The notes below the pieces were generated by a model that saw only the letters and a list, made by a program, of their open reading frames with translations, was not told the origin of the DNA and ran no database searches. Of a stretch of 64,000 nt of DNA, positions 43,846-55,000 are shown piece by piece. The translations under genes and the position numbers were made by a program. The number at the start of each line of letters is the position of its first letter. The first letter of the stretch is position 1. The stretch is from Ciona intestinalis (taxonomy: Eukaryota > Chordata > Ascidiacea > Phlebobranchia > Cionidae), in NCBI RefSeq assembly GCF_000224145.3, contig NC_020174.2, positions 5,669,123-5,733,122 of the forward strand, read 5' to 3'.

Positions 43846-45009
43846 GTACATGAACTTTTCTCTGACGTACAGACTAGTTTTTCACCATAATAACGTCTTG
43901 TTAGCGATTCCTGATGATGAATCAGCTGTTCAGTCGTTCTACTTGCGGAAAGATAAATATAACTTTGAGCTAGCCAACATATCAGTTCGTTGTCCTTTGC
44001 TTTTGCTAAACAAATTGGTGAGGCGAGGTGACTGAAAAACGCCGCTAGCATGGGGCGTGAGTGAGATACGAAGAAAACGACTGTTACTCTTACATGGCGC
44101 TCATGAGTTGAGTAGAGTTTGGTGCTTTCTAGAACAATGAGTCATCGTAGTAGGTTCGGTGACACGGACAGTTGACGTGCATTATAAACTAGATTTGTAT
44201 GCCAGTTTAGATAGACAGCACGTATATAAAGGAAAACAATGTGATTCAGAAGGATTGTAGTTTTGTGGGGGTTTGTGGAAGGTGGCCAGGCATAGTTTGC
44301 GTTGTAAATTATATGAAAAGTTAGTTGACCTATCACATTACAGACTTAAATAAATCAAACCGTAGACCCGCATGTTTTGCAGTGCACGATTTCCTAGTGA
44401 CACATCGTGTTGTATAAGACAGCATCGCGTGTGTTGGACAGGATTGATAGTTATGACAAAGGTACAGCGACCCGTTGATGCCCTTTGCGTTTCCGTTTCC
44501 AGGATACAGAATAAACCATAATGTATGTGTGCCGGCATATATATGAACACCAGTAGTAATCATATAAGCAATACCATTTATACTAAGCCCAGAGGGTATA
44601 ATATATGATGGGCAGAGCGGAAACAAATGCCCTTAGTAATTTTACTCATGACGTTTGTACCCTAATCAAGCCGCGGGCGTCGTGGTAATAATTTGCTCGC
44701 GAGCGAAACATGAATTCAATTTTCGTGCGGCGCAAACGCGTGTCAGCTATTTCTCTCCGTTTCAACACACAGTGTAATAAAGCACAGTGTAAACATGTCA
44801 AGACGCGACATGTTTGCTCTGTTTCACTAACGAGATACAAATTTCCCTTAATTACAGCTTATAGCATTGACAAGATTGTGTGTAGATTCGAAACGGTGAC
44901 AGCAGTACATAGATTTGTTCCAGGTCATTGCGTGTAACTACAGTGCGTGTCAAGGATGCGCAAAGCACATTTTGTCTGAATCTTACATTGCCGACATGGC
45001 AGTAGAACG

Positions 45010-45017
45010 TATATAAG
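45010..45017 (+). promoter_or_regulatory. TATA box of a putative upstream cPLA2 promoter
   Basis: TATATAAG followed by a GC-richer stretch is a strong core-promoter match. About 125 bp downstream lies a consensus donor (tag|gtaagttttt, 45135), suggesting a 5' exon of about 45040-45134 spliced to the acceptor at 46613-46614. Confidence 0.45.
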
Positions 45018-45071
45018 AGCCGAGGAAAATTTCTCCTAACTAATCTTTTTCTCTTGTAGATTTTTTTGTAG

Positions 45072-45134
45072 ATGAGTAACATTTGTCATGGCTGTTACTT
45101 CCCTTCAGAAGTTTTGATATCCAATTTTAAATAG
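45072..45134 (+). other. Candidate upstream ORF in the putative cPLA2 5' exon
   Basis: ATG at 45072 opens a 20-codon frame whose TAG stop (45132-45134) is the last triplet before the candidate splice donor. If the exon is real this is a complete uORF that could lower translation of the downstream frame. Confidence 0.3.
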
Positions 45135-45991
45135 GTAAGTTTTTCTTGCTATTTTTATTATGTACCTGCGACAGGTGAATCACAGCACGTTACGTAGGCA
45201 CAGTGTTTTGGTTTTTGTTTCTGTATAAACTATTACATGCCATGTTTTCAATTGCGTTGCAATGAACGGTAACGACCGAGTGGGCTAATCTATATTGGAT
45301 TCGTGTTATCACAATGAGTATTTTCAAAATAAAACGTGCTGGGTTATTTAAAAACAACAATCTCCAAAAGCGTGGAATACGGAACCGTTTTAGCGTTCTA
45401 TATATCTGACATTTAGGCGGCTTTAGTTTCGCCAACATGGAGCCGTATTTAGTCCATGGAACGTGCAGTTTCTGCCTTGCGCCGTTGCCATGTGATTAGT
45501 ATGACTCAACGCAAACAAAATTTAAAAGTGATTGAAGAATAAATATAACTAGGGATCGATATGGACGGGATTAAATAGAAACAAAAGCTATAATTTGCAT
45601 GTGTTAATATTTATATCTTCACTATTTATTTAAATCGTTTATTGACACAGCTGGAAACTATTTACACAACGCTATACATTAAAACATAGATGACTTGATT
45701 TCTTAGGCAGCATGAGGCGCAGTTTATAGATTTAAAATAAATATTAAATTAATTTTAATGGTGTCTTGTCGTAGAGAGGTCAGACGAAATGTTAAAATAA
45801 TAAAATTTATGTTTTTTTACCTGGAGAGCTATTAGTATACATGGGCTATTACGTTGTTCCCGGTAGACACATCAGCCGTTTATTCCTTATCAGGTTTAGA
45901 TTACGTGAGGGGACTTTACAATATGTTTACCACCGTTTGTTAAATATAGAGGAAAATGATGATGTATTAGTTGTTCGCATTTCTACAGCAA

Positions 45992-46187
45992 TGTAGTAAG
46001 GTGGGGTAAGATAGGACATCTTTTCATTCTATTTTCTCGTTAAATTTGGTTGTAAACAAGGAATATAAGAATTATAAAATCGTATCCTTACAAATCCCAT
46101 AGACCGTTGTTAATTGTTTAAAACACGATCAGGATAATTGGATACGTATGTGCTAAAGGTGTCCCATCTCCCCCCACCCTACTATAT
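45992..46187. mobile_element. Palindromic MITE, copy 13
   Basis: Left end TAGTAAGGTGGGGTAAGATA; right end catctccccccaccctacta; full length, in the putative cPLA2 5' intron. Confidence 0.85.
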
Positions 46188-46541
46188 TTAGACTTGTATC
46201 CCGTGTATAGGAAGTAAAAGGTCATTATTAAATGTTGCATTACGTTAATAATCGTGAAGGCGCAACTTGGTGTATAACATTGTGTGCCTGGTGTATAACA
46301 TTTGTTCATTTCATTCAGTGGTGAGTGGAACCCAGGCCACATGTACTTTGCTTCGCTGCGAAAATTTTATCTCGGAATAGTCGTGTTTCTGTAATTGTTG
46401 TTTTCCGGCTTTCTTCGTGATTTTTGAAAACAAATGATGAAATAAATTGAAATTTGTTCAGCAGTTATTAAGAAAAGATGTTATCTTTATTTAGAAGAAA
46501 GACACGCGTGAGTCTGTTAACAGCCGTGTATTGAATATATT

Positions 46542-46548
46542 TATAAAG
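46542..46548 (+). promoter_or_regulatory. TATA-like element upstream of cPLA2 first exon A
   Basis: TATAAAG lies 73 bp before the exon A ATG and could drive it directly, as an alternative to splicing from the 45.0-kb exon. Confidence 0.35.
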
Positions 46549-46614
46549 CCAATGAAAGCAGTGTATTTCACGTGCATGTTTCACAACCGTTCTAAGTGAT
46601 ATTTACGTTTACAG

Positions 46615-46855
46615 ACTTACATGGGCGCACGAAAAATGCCGAGTAGCGACAATCTTTACCGTTCCTCGAGTCTGGATGATTTTATTGATGTCGAAGACGA
46701 CGATTTACCGCCACCGCTAGATGTTGAGCTTGAGCCAGTAGAAGAAGATAAAAAACGGAAGCTGGCATCTCGTCGCCCCCTCAGACCCAAGCTTAAGACG
46801 TCATTATCCACCACAGCACTACTAACCGGCAAACTTGCGACCTCGTTAAACAGAG
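46615..46855 (+). CDS. cPLA2 alternative first coding exon A
   Basis: ATG at 46621 opens 78 codons plus one base, ending AGA G|gtaag at 46855 (phase 1). An acceptor (tttacag) ends at 46614, so a 5' UTR exon upstream is likely. The peptide is acidic then basic (DDFIDVEDDDLPPP, KKRKLASRRPLRPK) with a possible nuclear-localisation-like cluster. It matches no domain I know. The single-base phase fits the shared exon at 52092 exactly. Isoform length would be about 901 residues. Confidence 0.6.
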
Positions 46856-47639
46856 GTAAGTATGTATATTAAATCACCTGCCTTTAAGACAAATGTTCCG
46901 GTTATTTGTGCGGTTGTAAACTGTTAAGCTGTTGACATAACGTCCTTCAACAATAACGACATTGGTTTACAAGCATCGGTTAATTATTACTTCGGTAAAC
47001 GATGACGTATCGTGCTGATAAAGCGTTGAAATAAAACCAACCCCGCGTCGCAATGATGGATCTTTTGTTTGTTGTGAAACTGAATTAAAAAAAATGGGAT
47101 TTTAAATCGTCGAAGCGATTCGGTCCAATGAAGATATGGCTCATATTTAAAAGCAATGGCCCGCGACCTTTTACACGTGACACTCCTATGGTCACCGGCA
47201 CAGTTTATTCTTTTGGGATTGTGTTTGATCCTTCAGCTGAGTCAAAATTATTTTTAAAAAAGGTGAAAAACAATGCCAAGAAACCGCCTTGAGGATTTGC
47301 TTGGTAGCGAAGGTTATTTGTTTTGTGTTTCGGTGCGAAATATTTACTGAAAGATCTTTCTGTCCATGAAGTTGCCAAGACTGCGTGCAAACACAGCAAA
47401 GAGAGGAGCGAGTGGTTTTAAGAGCAGACTCTCTTTCAACGGGTATACACTTGGTCGCTGATGGGCTACGTCGTAAAAACGCCGGAGAAAATGCGCCTTT
47501 CTCTTTCATTTTCGCTCGCCAAGGGAAAAAAGCAAACCCTTGCCCCTTAAAATATGAAAGAACCTGGTTTACCTGTAGAGAGAAGTCAGAATTGAAAGCG
47601 TGTTTATCAGAAGCACTCGCCGTGGAATAGTTGTCGTAC

Positions 47640-47648
47640 TATATAAAT
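47640..47648 (+). promoter_or_regulatory. TATA box upstream of cPLA2 first exon B
   Basis: TATATAAAT, 142 bp before the exon B ATG. Two direct repeats of agccaacgacaacaa lie just before that ATG in the putative 5' UTR. Confidence 0.4.
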
Positions 47649-47789
47649 ACATTACCAGTTTAGTTTTCAGTCTATATAGACAAAAATCATGACAACGTAA
47701 ACTGCTGATATAAGAAAGGCGAATATTGGAACATTCTTTTGGTCAAGAAGTTGCATTTAAGCCAACGACAACAAGCCAACGACAACAAC

Positions 47790-48150
47790 ATGTCTGCTCT
47801 TACAACGAGGTCGCACCATGCAATACGAAGGAAAACAAATGGAGAAGTTAATTCTTACAGCAGGAAACAATTACAACTTGAACGCGACTTTTCCGCCGTT
47901 CATGTTGACGATATCGACGGCGTGGAGAACTTTTTCGAAACTCGAAAGCAGAATTCAATCTCTGTCCCCAGCATCCGTGTAAACACCACGGCTGACGATC
48001 GAAGGAGGGTTTTCTTTCGAGATGAAAGCGCAGATGGAGAAGAATACCAAGATTGTTTGTCGGAGTTAGCGGAGGAAAGTCACAACCAGTTGAAACCATC
48101 CAATTCTAGTTATGATCGCACGGATCGTGTTAAGAACCGCCCGTATCATC
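47790..48150 (+). CDS. cPLA2 alternative first coding exon B
   Basis: ATG at 47790 opens 120 codons plus one base, ending TAT CAT C|gtaag at 48150 (phase 1). The peptide is hydrophilic with mixed charge (TRSHHAIRRKTNGE, DERRR-like patches, DESADGEEYQD) and probably disordered. No acceptor is needed, because a TATA box lies upstream. It joins the shared exon at 52092 in frame; isoform length would be about 943 residues. It could instead be an unrelated small frame, so transcript evidence decides. Confidence 0.5.
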
Positions 48151-50113
48151 GTAAGTTATAAGTGATGCTGTGTTTGGTGTTGCTTTACTCTTTCTCTCAA
48201 ATTGCTCACTGCTATATTATACTAATTTACTGGAATGATAAAGTGTTTACTTTAACGAATAACTTTTGATAAGGGTTATCATAATTGAATAAGATTTTGT
48301 TTCTTATTTCGTGACTAAAAAAACATAGTTCAAAGACTCCGTATTCACAGCTTGCATTATAGTTGTTATTTCAGGCATGTAGTTTTGCAATGATGTTTAG
48401 TTTCGGAAGCACATCGGCTTATAAACCTGTGACGCATTTATATCAAGCTGTTAGTGAGGTGTATGATGCGGTTAAGAATAATATGTTTGTTAAGCAAAAT
48501 TTCGGGCTCCTTTCAACAATGGCTTGGAATCCCCAACATTGTCATACTTTCTAATGTGACCAAATTTCCGGTTCCTTGTTTCGAGGATTGATTTAAATGT
48601 GGACATGTTGTGGAAGTGAGCATAAGATAGATTTAACAGCCAAGTGCAGTAGGGATTATAGTACAGAATACACGATGCTAAGTATTTTGGAAAGACGAGA
48701 ATTGGAACCTGCGCCTTATGCTGTTAATTGTGAACTTGCATCTATAAGTAAGTCTCGTCTATTAAGTAAATACGGCCTTTCCAAAAAGATGGTGGCACGA
48801 TTTGGCAAAATAAGTGCAACAGCAAGATGTGATGCATGTCTTTGTCGCACGATGCCTGAGCTAACCACGTTCACGCCATTTCCGTTTGGGTTTTCGTCTG
48901 CATTGAAAACACATTACCGGTATCACACTCAGCAAGCCGCCACGGGTATAACTACGTACCGCGTTTTAATTTACGCTATTAAAATTTGCGCTGTACGGGC
49001 AGTGTCGCGCACTCGACCGAGAAGAAAATTTCGACGCAGTCTGGCCATCTCGCTGTCTCTGTGACGTCATGCCTGAGTCACCCAAATAATTCATTTCGTC
49101 CGGTCGTTATACGCAATGTTATCCATGTCCTGTTACGCCATCAACTTTTCTGCTTATGTATATGTGGTTGGCGAATAACTTCTCGCACGACTTGTTATGC
49201 GAAGGCATTTATCGGGCTATGCCCGCAGCGCAAAGGGCCAGACAGACAAAATAAGCAGTTATATTTTTCGGGCTAGCCAGTAGTCTGGAAATGCTGTTTG
49301 AGTCAGGACAGCGAAGTGACAGTCGATGTTATGAAGTCGTTATACTAAAACAGATCGAGGAAAGAAATTATTTTGAGGCAGTATTTGTTGTATTGTGTGT
49401 TAAAAACCATATGTTGTGTTATATATGTTGTTGTGTTGAATATAACAGCTAACGTGACAAATAAGTTAAACGGTATAAAGCAAAATATGCTTTGTCACGA
49501 TTCAGAATGTGTGCGTGCTGTGAACCTGTTTTAATAACGGCCGATCACTTGGTTAAAGCAACGTTTAAAGCTGCTTCCGTGTAATAATATCCTGCCTACA
49601 TACGTATACTCACTTTACTTTAAAACATAAAAGCTATACACAAAGCATTGCCTAATAAACCACGTACATAGGTGACGGAATGCACCTATATAGTCAGAAC
49701 ATCAACGTTTCGAAATTAGGAAATCACATAAGAACAGCCTCACTGTATTGTACGTGGGATGAATATTATGCGTTGGTTGATTGGTGTTTTTAGTCCAACA
49801 GTCTGACATCTACGTTGAATGTCCCTGTATGCACCAACTATTCCTTGTGACTGCATGTTGCGCTTGTTGGAAGTGGTTGGTTGTTAGTGCAGGCAGGACA
49901 ACATTTGCAAAGGCTTAGTTAAAAAATGAAAAAATAAGCTTAAATTTTAAACAGACATACTATTTTGAGGAGAGGGTTGAGTTTACCGGATATTTACCCA
50001 AAATTTAGTCTTTTTGTGTTTAAATTGTTCACAGTTTGTTTTGCAAGTTTAGTTATAGGAAATTAGGTGAGGTTTGGTTATAAGAACGATTTGGAACACC
50101 AAAAGCGACAACT
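48151..50113. other. Intronic/intergenic stretch between cPLA2 first exons B and C
   Basis: No MITE, SINE or supported exon. The longest frame (48597-49064, plus) has no recognisable domain and no convincing donor and is treated as chance. Confidence 0.5.
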
Positions 50114-50342
50114 ATGTCGGTTCGGTTCTTCCAGTTTCCAGACAACTTAGACATCGGGCAAGCGGCAGAAATTTCTGATAACGCGCAGGATTCTGAAGCT
50201 GTCCTTAAGGCGTTTTCGGCGCAAACGCTCTCGCGCTCCGGAGCAGTTTATCGGTCAAAGACAGATGTGAGTGATCCCGTCACACAGAAGCAGGTTCTCA
50301 CGTTTCATCAGCTCAGACTCGAGGCTGAGGCACGCGGAATTT
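50114..50342 (+). CDS. cPLA2 alternative first coding exon C
   Basis: ATG at 50114 (context acaactATGTCGG) opens 76 codons plus one base, ending GGA ATT T|gtaag at 50342 (phase 1). The peptide (MSVRFFQFPDNLDIGQ..., SKTDVSDPVTQKQVLTFHQL) shows no known domain. Joining to 52092 gives an isoform of about 899 residues. Confidence 0.55.
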
Positions 50343-50901
50343 GTAAGTGTTTAATTCATTTAAATTGATGTTATGTGTAGGACTACTCGGGATGCTGGCT
50401 CTGATTTATTACGAATTTTAAACCGCGCTGCGATTCGGTATCTGTTACAACCGTTCAACTCGTGCAGCGTATATTTTAACAGTCGGTAAGCTCGATCACA
50501 ATGCACATGTGCAAACTAAATTAGAGAGGTCTTTTTTTCGCAAAGTCAAATGATGTCACACTTGCACAATCGTGTATTTCAACGCACGCAAGAGTCAAAT
50601 GATTGCGACACACACTTTAATCGGAACCGTGGCGGCATATAATAAAGTGTGAGGTGATATACACTTGTTGTTTTGTTACGAAAAGGTTGCGGTTGTTCAA
50701 ATCTGTTTGATTCTGGAAATAAAACGGCCCCTCCTCGCGCGGTGCTCCACAACGCTACGTAACGTCCGGTTATATTTTTCGAATTTACTTTGCATGTTGT
50801 CGACGTATTCGTTCGAAGCGAGCATAGCCCTAGTAACAGCAAAGAAGTAATTGTACTGTGTGTTTAGTTTAGATTCGTTTTGTTGTTTGCGCGAAATATC
50901 G

Positions 50902-51778
50902 ATGGCAACTGAAAACGAACAGCAAAAGTTTGAGGTGGGGGCTGTCAATTCGCGCCTACGTAGAGTTACCGATGGCCAAGTACTCGGAAGAAATCAGACC
51001 GAACCTAAAACGGGAGGCAACTTTTCAAACGGTTCTGAAGCCGTTAACGGACAGAAGAGAGAGTTAAACAGGCAGAAATGGTTGTGTAGGTTTGTGGAAG
51101 CAAAAGAGATGATGCCAAGCGAAGAAACTCAAGACGTTATGAACAAGAAATCGAACTTGGCTGGGTCGAATCGAGTTAGGAAACTAAGCAGGGGTGTTCA
51201 CTTTAACGAGGAGGTTACAATACATGAACCACCTGCAACAGAACGCAATAAAGCCGCCGACATCCAAGCTGATATTGTAATGAAGTATTTGTTTGAGGAA
51301 GACAAGGATCAAGAGAAGCATCCAGCATCCAGGTGGAGAGGACTTGGTCTCGCTGCGGATGTCACAGCAGCAATGAGGAGCTTGGCGTCCAGGGTCCTCT
51401 CTACTCCGGAGACCAGTAAAGAAGATGGGGAAGAAATTAATGAGATGGAGTCGGACAGTGGGTATGCTGATGCGGGCGAAAGTCCGGACGAATTAAAAGA
51501 CGAAGTTGAGGTTGTTTATGTAGAAGAAGAGGACCCAAATGAAGAGCTAGATCCTCCTAAAGCAAACGAGGAGGCTGGAGAGACAAATATATCGATTCCG
51601 GATGTTGTGATTCGTCCTGCACCTGAAATCGTGGTGGAAGAAACGATTGAAACCACTGAGGCTGAGGAAGAGGAGTGTCTAAAGAATTATCTGACTCGAA
51701 ACCTCACTGTGGAGTATGAGTCAAGCGACGAAGATAGTTCTGTTATGGTTGATTATCAGACCAAGTATTCCCTTCAAG
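50902..51778 (+). CDS. cPLA2 alternative first coding exon D (long acidic N-terminus)
   Basis: ATG at 50902 opens 292 codons plus one base, ending CTT CAA G|gtcagg at 51778 (phase 1). The frame would stop within two codons if unspliced, which supports use of the donor. It is the strongest of the four by length. The N-terminal third is Lys/Arg-rich; from about residue 180 it is strongly acidic (EVVYVEEEDPNEELDPP, EETIETTEAEEEE, ESSDEDSS). It is probably disordered, with no family recognised. Joined to 52092 it gives about 1115 residues. Confidence 0.65.
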
Positions 51779-52091
51779 GTCAGGGTTAATCTGCGAGTCT
51801 GTGTTGGAAACATTGGACTAAATTCATTAGTAACGGCATGAGGTTGTAGAAATGTGTTAGTGCTACGATGTGTTTAGTTTTTTGGCCAGCAAACGCGATG
51901 ACAGCAAGCAGTTGTACGTGCTTCCCGATATTAAGCAACTCCCGTCAGAAAGTTTCCGCGTATAGTAACGCGTGTTCTATTTACTGGGAAATGATTACGC
52001 ACATATTGCCCTACTCTTATATATTGTTAATTTTATATTAAAAACACCGCCTTTATCGTGTACATTCGAAATAACGTTGTTGTTTTTACAG

Positions 52092-55000
52092 TTCGAGGCA
52101 ACGGAGAGAAAACTGATCCTTTCCAATTCTTTGAGGTGAGGTACTTGGGCGGTCGGCATGACGTACTTAAATATATATATTAGGGCGGGGGGAAATGGGA
52201 CAACTTTTCTTTACAATTTCCAATATTTTCTCTTCACATTTGGTAGTATACAAAGAACATTCAAAGAATTAGAAAAACATATCCCCACGATGGACCGTTT
52301 TTAATGGTTTAAACAGGATCAGGATTTTTGGATGTTTTGTGCTAAAGGTGTCCTATCTTTTCCCACCCTACTGTATTTACTTGTGCTTTAAAATACATTT
52401 TGTGTTGTATATGAATAGAACGCATCACTCACCAAAACCATTACGCTTTAAAAGGCTGTTAATGCATCGCCATTTATTGTGTGCACGCCATAGAACGCAA
52501 TGTCAACCTTTTAGTCTGACATTAAGAGCCAAATACCGAGTCCACTTACTAACAACCTACGTGCAAAAGCACCCATTCCAATTCCTCAAGCCTACGTCAA
52601 ACCACGGCCAAAATAGTAGCAAAAGAAATTCACACCAATGCCCAGCTGATGCGTGCTTTGTTTTGTGACTCAATACTTTGTACATCCGGCTGTTTATGTG
52701 GCTGTGACGCAATTTGTGTACAGTATATCAAGCGTATTGTGTTGGGCGCTGTATAGATGATCGAACACTTAGGTTATATTATCACCTACTGTGTAAAACA
52801 CACGGGCAATTTTTAACGTCAGCAGTTCTTTTTACGCGGCCAGTGAGACACACTTTCTTAGAAACTATGATAGCAATTTCCCCGGCTTTAATTGACCCGA
52901 GAACGTAATGACAACTCATTCACATATGACTACGGGGTCAAACATGTCATGGACCTGGTGTTTCCAAAGCATCAAGGTCCAAGAATAATCAAGCGAGTGT
53001 ATATAGGTTAAATGCGGTCGATTTATTTATTAAACTGCACTTTGATCGCTTCTCATTTAAACGCTTAAGTAGGGTGGGGAAAGACGGGACACCTTTAGCA
53101 CGTAATATCCCAATATCCTGATCGTGTTTTAAACAATTAACAACGGTCTATGGGAGTCGTGAGGATACGGTTTTATATTTCTTTAAAAGTCTTACTTTTA
53201 AATGTGACGAGGAAAATGAAAAAGTTGTCCCACCTTTCCCCAACCTACTATATATATATATATATAGTATACCGATTACTGTCACAGCTCTTAACATAAC
53301 GACTTCATATATATTAGGTTGCCCACGAACCCTGTCATGTTTTGAAGGTCCGTGTATTATGTGGGCGAAATATCACCAAAGGCCGTCTCGGGGATTACAG
53401 TAAGTACTTCATCCTTTTGTGAGTTCTTCACACACGGTGGTTTTCGTTTCTATTGTGACTATTGCGGGCTTTGGAAATTCCGCGGCGGTAAAAACGATTT
53501 TTTTGCGCACTTAACTGTTATGAAAAGGATTTTGATTTGATGAGAAATGTCCCCACTCTGCGGTATAATATGTTTATTTAGTCATAGCCTACTTTGGTAG
53601 GGGGGAACTAGATTTTAATTCTGACGTATCACCCAGTCCAGTAGACGTTTTGCGTCATCGCTTTAAATATCAAAGGGCACTGCCTGTACCTGGTAACATA
53701 GCGCCATACGTAAGCCCACGACGCATCTATGACGTCACAATGGCTTGTCAACTGTTCCGGGAACAATGGGAAAATTGCCAACCCGATAAACAACCGGAAT
53801 TTTTTCTCCTCGCTTATTTAGACTGTTTTCACCTTAAGTGCGCTGAGTGCTGACGGTAGCTAAATACCACAACAGTAGCAGCAACAACCGCGATTGTTTC
53901 AACAAAGGGTGTCAAAGGTTATTTTAAATAGGATCTTATGGTTTCAATATTTATCTCTTGTGTTTTGAACAAATAAAATTTCGCTTGAATGTTTAACGCA
54001 ACACGAACGTTTTTTTTTATAAATAACCTTCCTAAGTTAATTGGCGAGTCATCCCATTCAATGCCGCGAGGTATAGAAATTAGTGGTTGGAACACTCGCA
54101 AAATCAGCTATAGAAACCTGATTCTTGATTCTTACAAAAACATCAAAAACACTGATACACTCGCCTTTAATAGAGCAAAATGACTCTGCTAGGAACACTA
54201 GTTTACAAACTCTAGTTTTAGTGACTTTCTTTTCTCCGCCACGCCAAAATAAAATACTAAGAATGTTGCGTTTATTTATTAACATATTAATTTACTCAAA
54301 ACCACATTAAGATTATACAATGCACACAATCCATTTAACTATGGGGAAATTCTTGTTCTGTCACGTGAGGTTAAAGTAGTTCTTTTTATTTATTAACCTA
54401 ACAAACACATTACCACTATACAGTGGACACACCGGACCCGTACGTGGTCGTTCACATCAGAACTGCTCCTGATGGTCGAAAAGCTACAAGGCATATCGAC
54501 AACGATATCAACCCGGAATGGAACGAAGAGCTGTCGTACCTTCTACCAACCCAGGACAACGTACCCATTAAGGCAGAGGTAATTGAAATAATGAATTATA
54601 TTATATTCTATACTGTTATGGGGTAAGATGGAACACATGTAGCATATAATATCCAAATATACTGGTCGTGTTTTAAACAATCAACAACGATCAACCCATA
54701 AGACATTACCCCAATATTTTATGTGCACATTCTATTCTATATGAGTGAAGTCCTACAGCGAAGCACGCTATGGGACCTGAGATTCAGGGAAGAGTTGGCC
54801 CTTTACTCGACTTGATAAATGAGATACTTTGCGTGTGAATCACCCTTGCAATTACGTGGCTAGGGGAATGTTTTTTACAAGGAGAATTCGCTTGTGGTCG
54901 TTTAAGTGTTTATACACGTGGATTGCTATGCGATTTAAAATTCCACGAATTTGACCCGTGTGTAAAGTTCTCCTGTATCTTTGCCCTGGTGTTCCCCGCG

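Larger units (their letters stand above)
42966..46614. other. Pax6 3' flank to cPLA2 5' region
   Basis: It contains the Pax6 3' UTR (AATAAA 43286-43291), MITEs at 43337 and 45992, a full SINE at 43548 and a strong TATA-like promoter at 45010. Open frames between 43.8 and 45.4 kb show no recognisable domain. Confidence 0.6.

Noticed and set aside
47385-47636. 81-codon open frame upstream of exon B
   Set aside because: It ends in a stop without a good donor, lies upstream of the TATA box at 47640 and matches nothing.
48597-49064. 155-codon open frame between cPLA2 first exons B and C
   Set aside because: No domain, odd cysteine/arginine-rich composition and no donor in a phase compatible with 52092; best explained by chance in GC-richer DNA.
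53352-53540. Continuation of the C2 exon as an independent 62-codon frame
   Set aside because: Different frame from the C2 coding sequence; the C2 exon clearly ends at the gtaag donor at 53400.
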